Assembly (NCBI GenBank): GCA_965115835.1
Contig: OZ220471.1
Span: forward strand, 310,001 to 374,000
Origin: Foliamicus sp965115835
GTDB taxonomy: Bacteria; Pseudomonadota; Gammaproteobacteria; Steroidobacterales; Foliamicaceae
DNA: 64,000 nucleotides
Direction: 5' to 3'
Part shown: one piece after another, positions 37,865 to 47,274 of the stretch
Layout of the letters: every line of letters begins with the position of its first letter
How positions within the stretch are numbered: the stretch's first letter is position 1
Notes under the pieces: model-generated
Database searches by the model: none
Seen by the model: the letters and a program-made list of their open reading frames with translations, nothing else
What the model was told of the DNA's origin: nothing
Translations under genes and position numbers: made by a program

Positions 37865-39286
37865 TCACATCCCGGGTTCGGGAGGGTCGGGCTGTGGCGA
37901 TTCCCCCGACTTGCCGGCAAGCCAGTCGAGTTTCGAGCAGAGATAGTCGGCAAAGGAAGGGATCGGCACATGCAACACCCCGTTTACCCCCTTGTGCAGC
38001 ATTCCAGCATCTATCATTGCCCTGACGAGCTTCTTGCCCGCCACCCCTTCGGGGAGCATAAGCCTGGGGTCGGCCTCTGCCAGATTCATCTTCGGCCAAT
38101 CCAGCGCCAAACGCCGCACACGCCCCCGGTCGATGGCGCTGCCGAGCAACACCGAGTCCAGCTGCCCCGAGCGATCCCTGTCCATATAGGCAACAGAGGC
38201 GGCCGCCAGAAAGCGCACTTCGTGAAAGCCACTCTCGAAGGACGATATCCGCGCCTCGTAATACTCTTGCCGCCTCCCGGCGCCGCCTTTCAGCGCCGTT
38301 GACCTGTCGATCTCTTCCAGAACCCCTCCAGCTTCCACCAGCGCTTCCGCCAGTCCCTGCATCCCTGCATGCAGGTGTTGGGGCCAGCCCCTGCATTCCT
38401 GGGTGATCGTCTCCGCCCATTCTTCCCGCTGCTGCCGGCTTCCCACCACCCGGAATGTATCGAAAAACGCCTGCACGACTTCCTTGCAGTCGTCTTTCGA
38501 CAACGCCTCCAGGGTGTGGACGCGGCCTGCGGAAAACCGGGAGATGCCCAACTCTCCGAACCGCTCTTTCGTCCACGCCAGTCCTCCGAAGACGGGAATG
38601 ATCGGAAGACCGTGTTCTCCCTTGTGCAGCCATCTCAGCTGGGGACCCGCCTGATCTTCGAGCGCCTGCGCTTCGTCGAACAGCAGCAGTAGCGGCGAGG
38701 AGCTCTGCGACTTTTCCTTGTTTACGAAGTCTTCCCAGGTCAGCCCTGCCCGCTGTTCGGACTTGCCTTGCGAGGCGTCTGCCGAGCCTTCCAGCCTGGC
38801 TCCGAACCCGGAAACGCCTCCGCCCACTTTCGCGCCCTTGCCCGTTTGCGTTGTATCCGTGCCCAGCATCTTTGCGGCGGCGCCGGGGATGAAGGCTTCG
38901 GCGATTTTCCTTTTCAGCCGGAAATCGTCGTGCAAATCGACTTCATCGTCCATTGCGCAAACCCGCGCCTGCATATCTCCGATGATGCTTCCGTTGCCGC
39001 CGGGAACCTGCATGGCCAGCCTTTTCAGGCGGGAAAGCAGCGCCGTCTTGCCGGCGCCCGGCGCGCCCTGGAAAAGCCAGGTTGCCCCTTTCCAGGCATC
39101 GTCGCTGCCGGAACGCCAGGCATTCATCCGATCCTGCAGGTCTTCCGCAAGCCCGTTGATCTGCTCCTTCCTTCCGGCGAAGGCGGGAGGGTCCTGACGA
39201 TCCCCGCGCCGGGCAAACTCCTTCAGCCCCTTGATGTCGGGACTCCGGGTTTTGGCATCCGTATGCTTCTTGATTCCGGTGGTCAT
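37865..39286 (-). CDS. AAA-type ATPase, family copy A
   Basis: 473 residues. Walker A GAPGAGKT is at 74-81 and Walker B LLLLFDEAQAL at about 199-209, as in AAA_16/STAND-like NTPases. The stretch between them is variable. The C-terminal 170 residues are almost identical to copy B at 52295-53767, including a 51-residue identical run around YYEARISSFESGFHEVRF. The protein ends SGESPQPDPPEPGM. No enzymatic effector domain is visible. Its start overlaps the stop of a truncated methylase (ATGA, 39283-39286). Confidence 0.8.
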   Translation of the reverse strand: MTTGIKKHTDAKTRSPDIKGLKEFARRGDRQDPPAFAGRKEQINGLAEDLQDRMNAWRSGSDDAWKGATWLFQGAPGAGKTALLSRLKRLAMQVPGGNGSIIGDMQARVCAMDDEVDLHDDFRLKRKIAEAFIPGAAAKMLGTDTTQTGKGAKVGGGVSGFGARLEGSADASQGKSEQRAGLTWEDFVNKEKSQSSSPLLLLFDEAQALEDQAGPQLRWLHKGEHGLPIIPVFGGLAWTKERFGELGISRFSAGRVHTLEALSKDDCKEVVQAFFDTFRVVGSRQQREEWAETITQECRGWPQHLHAGMQGLAEALVEAGGVLEEIDRSTALKGGAGRRQEYYEARISSFESGFHEVRFLAAASVAYMDRDRSGQLDSVLLGSAIDRGRVRRLALDWPKMNLAEADPRLMLPEGVAGKKLVRAMIDAGMLHKGVNGVLHVPIPSFADYLCSKLDWLAGKSGESPQPDPPEPGM

Positions 39287-39657
39287 TCGACCCTTACCAG
39301 GCTTGCTACGGACAGAGCCGAAATGTGCGTCATAATCCGCTCAGTCTCTTTAGTCCTTATTTTCCCTGAACAGCCTCTTGGCATTGGAATAACGAACTCG
39401 TCCCGCCATGCTTCATCATCCCATTTCTTAAATTCCGCGCGGGAATCAATCATCAGTTGGCGCATCTTGTCGGTGAAGTCCCACATGTCATCGCAGGCTT
39501 TTTGTTGCGCATTCGTGCCCTCATGTTGAAATAGCATGGAGTGGATCCGATTTGAGTTGAACGGCGGGCCAAGATAGATCAAATCTACCTTGACGCCTTC
39601 GCCGACCAGGCCACCTGTGATCGTTCTGCAGTCAGCGTGATAAAGGCGATTTTTCAT
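39283..39657 (-). pseudogene. Truncated DNA methyltransferase with damaged catalytic motif
   Basis: 124 residues. The N-terminus MKNRLYHADCRTI and DLIYLGPPFNSNR match the start of N6-adenine/N4-cytosine methylases, where the motif should be DLIYLDPPFNSNR. The catalytic Asp is Gly here (GGC for GAC). Only the first 90 residues look related; the target-recognition and SAM-binding parts are missing. It is coupled to the AAA gene. It could be remnant or a repurposed small protein. Confidence 0.65.
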
Positions 39658-39895
39658 CGCACTTGCCTTGCCGTTTTTTGGCTGTCTCCCATGATTTTCA
39701 GTGTATCAGGAACTCCCGAAAGGCAAACAAGGCAGGCGCACAGGTTTGGGGCGCTTCTATCTCGCAGAGTTGTCGCCAAATCCACCGGTTCGGGCCGTTC
39801 CTCCCGCTTCGCTCCGCCGATTCTGGTTCCACACGGAGTGGATGAAGGTTGTTGTACGATGTCCGCTGGGCGGAGCAAGAGTGCCGGATAAGACA

Positions 39896-41287
39896 ATGAA
39901 AGCAAGCTGGATTCTGACGGCAGCGTTCTTCTTGTGGGTTTGGGGTGGGCCAGTGAAGGCCGCGCCCTCCTGCCACTACTGGAACACGGGGAGTTTCCTC
40001 GAACGCGCGGAGGCAGCAGATGTTTCCCGTTGCCTCGACACTGGCGTGGAGGTGAATGCTCGGGATAAGAATGGAGTTATGCCCCTGCACCGGGCGGCGG
40101 GGCTCAGCAAGATCCCTGAGGTGGTGAAGGTTTTGCTTGATGCAGGTGCGGAAGTGAATGCGCGAGATACGTATGGAGATACGCCCCTGCACTCAGCGGC
40201 GAGATACAGTGAGACTCCTGCGGTTTTGGAGGTGCTGCTCGGCGCAGGCGCGAAGGTGGATCCAAGAAGTACGGATGATGGATGGACCCCCCTGCACCGG
40301 GCGGCAGCGTTCAGCGAGACCCCTGCGATTATGGAGGTGTTGCTCGGCGCAGGCGCGAAGGTGGATGCGCGGGATATGGATGGAAGGACCCCCCTGCACC
40401 GGGCGGCGTGGGGCAGCAAGACTCCTGAGGTTGTGGAACTGTTGCTCGGCGCAGGCGCAGAGATCAATGTACGGGATGGAGGTGGGGCGACGCCCCTGCA
40501 TGCAGCAGCGGCAAACAGCGATGCCCCTGCGGTTTTGGAGGTGTTGCTTGATGCGGGCGCGAAGGTGGATGCACGGGATGCGAATGGATTAACGCCCCTG
40601 CACTTGGCGGCGGTAGCCAGCAAGACCCCTGCGGTTTTGGAGGTTTTGCTTGACGCAGGCGCGGAGGTAGATGCGCAGAATACGGATGGAGTTACGCCTC
40701 TGCACATAGCGGCGGCGAAAAGCAAGAATCCTGCGGTTTTGGAGGTGTTACTTGACGCAGGTGCGGAGGTAGATGCGCGGAATACGGATGGAGTTACGCC
40801 CCTGTATGCAGCAGCGGTGGTCAGCGATACTCCCGAGGTTTTGGATGTATTGCTCGACGCGGGCGCGAAGGTGGATGCACGGGATGCGAATGGAGTTACG
40901 CCTCTGCACATAGCGGCGGTGAAAAGCAAGAATCCTGCGGTTTTGGAGGTGTTGCTTGGCGCGGGCGCGAAGGTGGATGCGCGGGCTAAGAATGGATGGA
41001 CGCCCCTGCACTCAGCGGCGGGGCTTAGTGAGACTCCCGAGGTTTTGGATGTATTGCTCGACGCGGGCGCGAAGGTGGATGCACGGGATGCGAATGGAGT
41101 TACGCCTCTGCACATAGCGGCGGCGAAAAGCAAGACTCCTGCGGTTTTGGAGGTGCTGCTCGACGCAGGAGCGGATCCAGTGACAAAAGATGTATCCGGC
41201 GAAACCCCTTGGGATCTTGCGCAGAAGAACTCCGCGCTTGAGGGAACGGACGCTTGGTGGCGGCTGAACGAAGGACGGTACCAGTAG
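39896..41287 (+). CDS. Secreted ankyrin-repeat protein
   Basis: 463 residues from ATG 39896, chosen because it yields a signal peptide (KASWILTAAFFLWVWGGPVKA). About twelve ankyrin repeats of 34 residues follow, each like DARDANGVTPLHIAAAKSK plus PAVLEVLLDAGA. Repeat DNA has a 102-base period and several units are nearly identical, indicating recent expansion. Such exported ankyrin proteins are frequent in host-associated bacteria, where they bind host or periplasmic proteins. The partner is unknown. Confidence 0.88.
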   Translation: MKASWILTAAFFLWVWGGPVKAAPSCHYWNTGSFLERAEAADVSRCLDTGVEVNARDKNGVMPLHRAAGLSKIPEVVKVLLDAGAEVNARDTYGDTPLHSAARYSETPAVLEVLLGAGAKVDPRSTDDGWTPLHRAAAFSETPAIMEVLLGAGAKVDARDMDGRTPLHRAAWGSKTPEVVELLLGAGAEINVRDGGGATPLHAAAANSDAPAVLEVLLDAGAKVDARDANGLTPLHLAAVASKTPAVLEVLLDAGAEVDAQNTDGVTPLHIAAAKSKNPAVLEVLLDAGAEVDARNTDGVTPLYAAAVVSDTPEVLDVLLDAGAKVDARDANGVTPLHIAAVKSKNPAVLEVLLGAGAKVDARAKNGWTPLHSAAGLSETPEVLDVLLDAGAKVDARDANGVTPLHIAAAKSKTPAVLEVLLDAGADPVTKDVSGETPWDLAQKNSALEGTDAWWRLNEGRYQ

Positions 41288-41861
41288 TAGACCGCTCTCC
41301 AGTTCTGCAGGCCGTTGCGTTGTTGAGCCGTATTTCGTCGTTCAGGTTGTTGGCACAACCTGCTCTTTGGGTTGGACAGTAAGCTGTGCACTGACGGGCT
41401 GCCGTTCTTTCGGCGGGTTGTTTCCCTTCACGGCGATGTTGCCTGCCGCCCGACAAACCCGCAGGCCCTCGGAGATGATTTTCGACTGGATCGGGCTGTT
41501 CCCGCCTGCGTGGCTCAAGCTCAAGGCCTGACCGATTGAGGTTCGTTTCCGGCTTTGTCGAAGAGGCTGGCGCTGAGTTTCGAGCCGGGGATTCGCCTGA
41601 TGTCATCGGGGGCCGTGCGTCCCTGACAAGCATGTCAGGCTGAAGGGGCGCATCAAGCAAACGCTCTCGCTTTCGCGCATTCCTTCGCCCGGCGTTCCGG
41701 GCGCCGCCCTCGAAGTTGCCTGACTGCGGTCTCGCCACGAACGCTCCGCGTTTCCAGGCGCACGCTCCGCAGCGCCATGAGCGGGAGTCGGGCGCGGGCC
41801 GGGCGAATTCCGGGCGCCGGAGGGCGTCCGCGTTCCGTTTCCACTACTTCGGAGCCTGCCT
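41288..41861. other. Intergenic region; possible decayed minus-strand coding remnant
   Basis: No intact gene. Minus 41342-41524 translates to a 60-residue frame (for example SKIISEGLRVCRAAGNIAVK) that has a protein-like composition but no known match. The remainder shows neither coding signal nor clear repeats. Confidence 0.35.
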
Positions 41862-42308
41862 ATGACCGAACCCGACACCGTATCGGCGGACTACACGCTC
41901 CGCCCGAGCGAACTCGCTGCGACTCTGGCACTGCTGGTCGAGGCCCGCCAGCCCTGCATCGTCTGGGGACCGCCTGGAGCGGCCAAGTCGCAGATTGCCC
42001 GGCAGGTGGCCGACGGCGCCGGACGCCGTTATGTCGATGTGCGCGCGCTGCTGCTCGATCCCGTGGACCTGCGCGGCATCCCCTGGCGCGATGACGGCGG
42101 GCGCACCCGCTGGGCGCCGCCTGCGTTTTTGCCGCCGCCGGACGATACCGGATCGTGGCTCATCAACCTGGAGGAATTGCCGTCCGCCGTGCCGATGGTC
42201 CAGGCCGCCCTGTATCAACTGGTTCTGGGCCGCAGGGCCGGCGAGTACGAGTTGCCCGCTGGCGTGTCGCCGGCTTTTGCTCAAATGCGTGCGCAACTTC
42301 TTTGGTAG
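41862..42308 (+). pseudogene. Truncated MoxR-type AAA ATPase
   Basis: The first 133 residues are convincing: LVEARQPCIVWGPPGAAKS (Walker A, with Ala-Ala where Gly-Ser/Thr is usual), a conserved DPVDLRGIPW and the Walker B region WLINLEELPSAVPMVQAALYQL. After GEYELPAG (about 42262) the expected continuation (a SLIAAGNR-like sensor motif) is replaced by unrelated residues and a stop at 42308. The cut marks the left edge of the segment carrying the TIGR04255 operon. Confidence 0.7.
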
Positions 42309-42449
42309 TTGGTAGTAGCACCCTCGCAGACATGCCGTGCATGGCATGCCTTGTCGCATCAAGCCATCTTTTCCTTTCGTGGTAATGTTGCACAGGGCAT
42401 CGCTTCACACTAAAGTTCACAATTGAATCACGGAAACCGGGGCACGAGT

Positions 42450-43268
42450 ATGCAGGTTGAGCCAACGCCGCTGGAGAGTGGGAATCCAGCAGAGGTGTTC
42501 TTGCCCAAAGCGCCTCTCGTGCATGTTGTCGCGCAAGTTCGATTTCCCCCGATCCTCTCGATCCTCAGGGCGGAAAGTGTCGTGGACTTTCAGGAGGCGC
42601 TTCGCGCCGACTATCCGCACCTGCACAGGGATGATTTCAAGAACATTGCAATCGGGCCGGGGCGCGAGCCCAACGTTTCGGATACGGTCATCTGGCGTTT
42701 TTCGGATCAACGGGAGTCGAAAGCGTGGCGGGTTTCCCTTGGCACGGACTTTGTTGCGCTTGAGACTCGCAGGTATGGCAGCCGCGATGACTTTGTGGCC
42801 CGTTTGCGGGCAGTGCTCGGCAGTGTGGAGGCCTGCTTCAGGCCAGCCGAGGCTCAACGCGTAGGGTTGCGATACATCAATCGCCTGGAGGGAGAAGCCG
42901 TCCGAAGAATCGGCGAACTTGTTCAACCGAGCGTCCTCGGGGTTCTGCAACCTGACGGGGGATCGACGGATAGGCTTCGCGGAGCGACAGTCCATCTGAT
43001 GACTCAAGCGCAATTCATGGCCTCGGAAGGGGTAATCCTGTGTCGATGGGGCCACTTGCCGCCGAATACGACCTACGACCCTGACGTGCTGCAGGCGATA
43101 GGGGAACCGAGTTGGTCGCTGGATCTGGACATGTTCTCTCAACAGGCGTCGCCCTTCGAGTCGGACAAGCTGGTTCTCTTGACGAAGGCTTTCGCCAAAC
43201 GCATGTACTCGGTGTTTCGGTTGATGGTTACTGACGAATTCCTGAGGTTCCACGGAGGTACGCCATGA
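42450..43268 (+). CDS. TIGR04255 family protein
   Basis: 272 residues from ATG 42450. The N-terminus AEVFLPKAPLVHVVAQVRFPPI and the internal RVGLRYINRLEG are the hallmarks of TIGR04255, a sporadically distributed family without assigned function. No catalytic motif is visible. First gene of a three-gene operon with ATGA overlaps. The promoter is probably in the AT-richer 42360-42420 stretch. Confidence 0.8.
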   Translation: MQVEPTPLESGNPAEVFLPKAPLVHVVAQVRFPPILSILRAESVVDFQEALRADYPHLHRDDFKNIAIGPGREPNVSDTVIWRFSDQRESKAWRVSLGTDFVALETRRYGSRDDFVARLRAVLGSVEACFRPAEAQRVGLRYINRLEGEAVRRIGELVQPSVLGVLQPDGGSTDRLRGATVHLMTQAQFMASEGVILCRWGHLPPNTTYDPDVLQAIGEPSWSLDLDMFSQQASPFESDKLVLLTKAFAKRMYSVFRLMVTDEFLRFHGGTP

Positions 43269-43939
43269 GAACAGCAGAGACAGCTTGGACAAGCGCCGGC
43301 CGCTACGGATACGAACCGATCTACGCGAAGCCAGAAAAGGAGCAAGCTGCTCGTATCGTACTGTTCAACACGTTGGCGGGACCGTGGACAAAAGCAAGCC
43401 CACATGATGCTGAGCCCGTAGAAGGAACTTCGGCAGGTCCAGCATCCAGAACAAAAGCCCCGGCAAGGCAAACCACGGGTGAGGCGATTCTTGAAATCAG
43501 ATGCCGTTCGGGCCTGACGTGGGAGTTATTGAGCAAGCTTTTCAGCGTCTCGCGCCGTACGGTTCACCACTGGGCGAATGGCAAAGCGCCATCCACGCAG
43601 CACGAGCGTGATATTCGGGAGACACTGGATGCCATCCGGCATCTTGACGAAGGAAACCGGCGCGCTACGCGCGACCGCCTTCTGACAAGCGTCCACGGGT
43701 CGTCGCTTTTCGATTGGCTTGCGGATCGTCGCTACACGGAGGTCATGCTCCAGGCAGCAGGAGCAGGGGGGGCTGCTTTCGGTCGGCAACGCACCGCCTT
43801 GTCGCAAGAAGAATCGACAAGGCGCCGGCCTGCGGCGCCGAATCTTTTGCTGGAAGCGATACAGGATCGGCCGAAGATAGCTGGTGGTCCGGTGCGCATT
43901 GCTCAACCCACGAGAAGGAAAAAGAAGTCGACGGAATGA
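43265..43939 (+). CDS. HTH-domain protein, middle gene of the TIGR04255 operon
   Basis: 224 residues, starting inside the preceding stop (ATGA). A helix-turn-helix is seen at about residues 74-100: AILEIRCRSGLTWELLSKLF then SVSRRTVHHWANGK, XRE/Cro-like in shape. The rest is low-complexity or variable, with a basic C-terminus (RRKKKSTE). It likely binds DNA and could regulate the operon, or act with its neighbours. Confidence 0.7.
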   Translation: MRTAETAWTSAGRYGYEPIYAKPEKEQAARIVLFNTLAGPWTKASPHDAEPVEGTSAGPASRTKAPARQTTGEAILEIRCRSGLTWELLSKLFSVSRRTVHHWANGKAPSTQHERDIRETLDAIRHLDEGNRRATRDRLLTSVHGSSLFDWLADRRYTEVMLQAAGAGGAAFGRQRTALSQEESTRRRPAAPNLLLEAIQDRPKIAGGPVRIAQPTRRKKKSTE

Positions 43940-44780
43940 CCGGACGGGATGCGCAAGCAAAAGAGATTGAGGCCGCACTCCGAAACTGGCGTCAGGGCGA
44001 TGTGTCCTTGGATAGCGGACTCGAGTTCATACACCTCGCTGACCCAACCTGCCCGCACACCGCGACTTCCGTAGAAGCAGTCGCCACAGCCCATGGCGGC
44101 GCAACGCAGGCAGCAGAAAACATTGTCGTTGCCGAAGAGGTCAAGGGCGTCGTCGTGTTGACGCAAACCTGCGATATCGTCCGTCCTTGGGAGGATCGTC
44201 CGTTCGTGGAAGTTGCGCCTTTGGTCGGGCTCGACGACGAGACCGTGGAACAGGTTCGTCGGCTCAAGAGACCAGCCTTCGCCTACGTTCCGGGCATGGC
44301 CGAGAAGGGTCTGGTGGCTGATCTGGATCGCGTCATGACAGTCGAGAAGGCCATAGTGGCGAGCTGGACTCGAGTTTCGGGTTGGCGCACAGATACCGAG
44401 AGCCGTATGTTCTCGCGAGCGCTCGCCCGCCAGCGCTCCAGGTTTGCATTTCCGGACGATTTCGTTCTCGCGGCGGATCGCTTCCGGCCGAAGGCAGTCA
44501 TCTGAGAGCGCTTCGCGAAATCCGGATTCGGGGACAGCCGTCGTGGGACCACGACATGGTGTACTTGATGATCTGGTTCATCAAGGAACGTGATCCTGAA
44601 GATATGAATCCCGATTGGCCCGACCTCGTCGACAAGTGGATGGGGTTGTTCGACGATTCAGGCCGTTTTCGCGTGGAAACTGCCGTCGCATGTCGGTTGG
44701 AGGACATCACGGCTTGTGACTATGTCGAAAGCGATCTGCTTGATCTCGATAGCCTGTCTGTCGAGAGAAATCAGGGATAA
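43936..44780 (+). pseudogene. Third gene of the TIGR04255 operon, apparently frameshifted
   Basis: Frame 1 (43936-44505, 189 residues, ATG overlapping the previous stop) contains VVVLTQTCDIVRPWEDRPFVEV. It stops at 44505. A second frame then continues with coding character through LRALREIRIRGQPSWDHDMV to a stop at 44780. No plausible start codon fits the second part, so I infer one gene split by a deletion near 44470-44510. The family is unknown to me; the QTCDIVRP motif is the best handle. Confidence 0.6.
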
Positions 44781-45209
44781 TCGCGTCAGTCAGAGAACTC
44801 CTGACCCGAACGGCAAGCAAGACGAGTGCGCCTTTCGCCACCGCTCGGCCTGAACTGTAGCGCGTCAATCAGGACGGAAAGTGTCGCGGCCACCGGGTGG
44901 ATCAGGCAGGCGTCGGGATTTCGACGGTCCAACTTGTACGGCCCTTGCAAGGTGTGCGGCAAGTGAGACTTGGTGCGCCTGACGCTGAACACCAGGAGAA
45001 TGCGCTGATTTTCAAGGCTGGGTCGGGAATGTAGCCGAACGATGCGGGATGCGGCAGGGCGCACAGAAAGACAAGCCCCCGAAATCCCGGTTCCTGGCGA
45101 TCAGCACACGGCCCGCGTTTCGGTCACGATGGCGAGCGCATTCGGCATACGGCTTCCGGGCTGTTCGTGATGCCGCTTGAGAACGCTCCGGGAGGCCGGG
45201 GAATGAAAA
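44781..45209. other. Intergenic region before the tRNA cluster; possible minus-strand remnant
   Basis: Minus 44786-45064 has a 92-codon frame with a protein-like stretch (ILLVFSVRRTKSHLPHTLQG and LVAATLSVLIDAL-like residues) but no ribosome site or known family. I treat it as a remnant at most. Nothing else seen. Confidence 0.3.
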
Positions 45210-45283
45210 TGGGCCGTGAGGGAATCGAACCCGCAACCAATGGATTAAGAGTCCACTGCTCTACCTGATTGAGCTAACGGCCC
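45210..45283 (-). tRNA. tRNA-Lys (CTT)
   Basis: Minus-strand cloverleaf with acceptor GGGCCGT/ACGGCCC, anticodon loop CTCTTAA (anticodon CTT) and T-arm GCGGGTTCGATTCCC. CCA is not encoded, unlike the other tRNAs here. Last of four tRNAs transcribed leftwards. Confidence 0.93.
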
Positions 45284-45371
45284 ACTGTGGGTGTGGCATG
45301 GAACGCCATGCCCTTGCCTGTGCGGGCGCCATATTGCCACAGCCTGGGGCCGGCCGGACGGGGGCAGGGGG

Positions 45372-45448
45372 TGGGGTGGACGATGGGACTCGAACCCACG
45401 ACGACCGGATCCACAATCCGGGGCTCTACCAACTGAGCTACGCCCACC
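45372..45448 (-). tRNA. tRNA-His (GTG)
   Basis: Acceptor GTGGGCG/CGTCCAC with a C discriminator and an encoded G at -1 (45448), the identity pair of tRNA-His. Anticodon loop TTGTGGA gives GTG. CCA encoded at 45372-45374 on the plus-strand side. Confidence 0.95.
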
Positions 45449-45507
45449 ATGGTCGGTGCGTGCGGCGCCGCACACCGCCACACGCCGCCTCATACCGTTC
45501 TTGCCGG

Positions 45508-45584
45508 TGGCGCGCCTGGCAGGACTCGAACCTGCAACCACCGGCTTAGAAGGCCGATGCTCTATCCGGTTGAGCTACAGGCGC
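45508..45584 (-). tRNA. tRNA-Arg (TCT)
   Basis: Acceptor GCGCCTG with its complement, anticodon loop CTTCTAA giving TCT, T-arm GCAGGTTCGAGTCCTGC, encoded CCA. Second in the cluster. Confidence 0.95.
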
Positions 45585-45633
45585 ACCGACTGGCCAATGG
45601 CCAAACCGAAAAGGCGGCGATCCCGAGGCGCAT

Positions 45634-45710
45634 TGGTCGGGGTAAACGGATTCGAACCGTTGACCTTCTGCTCCCAAAGCAGACGCGCTACCAGACTGCG
45701 CCATACCCCG
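45634..45710 (-). tRNA. tRNA-Pro (TGG)
   Basis: Acceptor CGGGGTA/TACCCCG, anticodon loop TTTGGGA giving TGG, T-arm ACGGTTCGAATCCGT, encoded CCA. First of the Pro-Arg-His-Lys cluster, whose gaps are about 50-90 bases, so a single transcript is likely. Confidence 0.95.
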
Positions 45711-45756
45711 CCGCCATGCCGAGCCAGCAGGCGGCATGATAACACCGGAGGCGGGA

Positions 45757-47208
45757 TCAGGCGGTGGTGGCGGGTTCGGCGAAGTCGTCGATGCCGCGCG
45801 GCGCGGGCGAGGTGTCGGACAGGATCAGCTTGTGGCGGTAGAAGCGCTCCACGCCGGCGGGACCCATCCGCGAGCGTCCGAGACCGGAGTAGTTGAAGGG
45901 ATCCTGCTCGAACTCGTGAACGGTGGACGACAGCGAGGCTTCGTTCACGCTCACCACGCCGCCGTCGAGGCGCCGGGCCACGGCCAGACCCTCTTCCTCG
46001 CTTCCTGCGAACACGTTGGCGCTCAGGCCGTAGCGCGAGTCGTTGGCCAGCGCCACGGCTTCGTCCACCGTGTCGAAGGCCATGACGGGCAGCACCGGGC
46101 CGAAGGTCTCTTCGGTCATGATCCGCATGCCGTGATGGACTCCGCTCACGATGGTGGGCGGGTACCAGGCGCCGCCGTTCTCGATGGGTTTCCCGCCGCA
46201 GCGCACCGTGGCGCCTTTCTCCACGGCGTCGTCGATGTGCGACTGGATTGTGGCCAGTTGTTTCTCGAAAATCAGGGGACCGATGTGGCCCTTGTCGGGC
46301 GCTTCGGTGTTGGTTGTTACGGTTGCGGCCAGTTCGACCAGTCGCTGGACCAGCGCGTCGTGCAGGGCGCGCGCCACATAGATGCGCTCGACGGACTGGC
46401 AGGCCTGGCCGGTGGCGGCCACCGACCCGCGCAGCAGCACCCTGGCGGTGCGCTCCAGGTCGGCCGACTCCAGCACGATAGCCGGATCCTTGCCGCCCAT
46501 TTCCAGAAACGCCGGGATGAAGTTGCGGGCCGCGCGCTCGCCCACCAGACGCCCGGTTTTCACGCTGCCGGTAAAGCACACCGCGTCCACATTGTCGATG
46601 ACGGCTTCGCCGGTGGCGCCGGGCCCCATCGCGAAGTCCACCACATCCGCGAGTCCGGGCGTCTGGGCGAAGCAGTCGCGCATCGGGAATGCGTGCCGGG
46701 GCGTGATTTCGCTGGGCTTGTAGAGGACTGCGCTGCCGGCGATCAGGGCGGGGATGGAATCGATCATGGCCAGCAGATAGGGAAAATTCCAGGGGGAGAT
46801 GATTCCCACCACGGGAAAAGGGACCAACTGGGTGCGGGCGGTAATGGTGGGGATGGAACTGTTGCGGGCTTCTTCCTGTTTCGTCAATTGCCGGGCGAAA
46901 CCGGCCATGCGCTCCAGCATGGCGCCGAAGTTGTCGATTTCCACATGGGTGATCAGCACTCTGCCGGTGTCCTCGCAAAGCGCGTCGAAGAGCGTCTGGC
47001 GGTTGTCGCGCACTGCATCCGCGTAGGCCTTGAGCGCCTCGACGCGCTTCTCCAGCCCCAGCTCCAGCCAGGCGGGCTGGTTCATTCGCAGGCGATCCGC
47101 GGTCGCGGCCACTTCATCGGGCGTGGCGGGCTTGAGCACGAAGTCGCGCTCGCCGGTGCGCGGGTTGCGCACGTGAATGGGGGCGAACGAAGCAGTGTTG
47201 GCGGGCAT
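45757..47208 (-). CDS. Aldehyde dehydrogenase family protein
   Basis: 483 residues, NAD(P)-dependent oxidation of an aldehyde. The fold signature GIISPWNFPYLLAMIDSIPAL is followed by FTGSVKTGRLV (cofactor), the general base Glu in FLEMGGKDPA and the nucleophile Cys in AATGQACQSVERIYV. The C-terminus contains MTEETFGPVLPVM. It resembles succinate-semialdehyde-type members, but the substrate is open. ATG 47208 is preceded by AGGAAA; the upstream frame runs through repeats and is not used. Confidence 0.9.
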   Translation of the reverse strand: MPANTASFAPIHVRNPRTGERDFVLKPATPDEVAATADRLRMNQPAWLELGLEKRVEALKAYADAVRDNRQTLFDALCEDTGRVLITHVEIDNFGAMLERMAGFARQLTKQEEARNSSIPTITARTQLVPFPVVGIISPWNFPYLLAMIDSIPALIAGSAVLYKPSEITPRHAFPMRDCFAQTPGLADVVDFAMGPGATGEAVIDNVDAVCFTGSVKTGRLVGERAARNFIPAFLEMGGKDPAIVLESADLERTARVLLRGSVAATGQACQSVERIYVARALHDALVQRLVELAATVTTNTEAPDKGHIGPLIFEKQLATIQSHIDDAVEKGATVRCGGKPIENGGAWYPPTIVSGVHHGMRIMTEETFGPVLPVMAFDTVDEAVALANDSRYGLSANVFAGSEEEGLAVARRLDGGVVSVNEASLSSTVHEFEQDPFNYSGLGRSRMGPAGVERFYRHKLILSDTSPAPRGIDDFAEPATTA

Positions 47209-47274
47209 GGCAGGTTTCCTCCGGCGGGTGTGTGGCCGGCATTTTGCCATGTTCGGGGAGGGTGGATTGGCGGT

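Noticed and set aside
37547..45209. Attachment-site duplication of the tRNA-Arg 3' end
   Set aside because: I looked for a second copy of the T-arm and acceptor end across the block and saw none, and no integrase gene is present.
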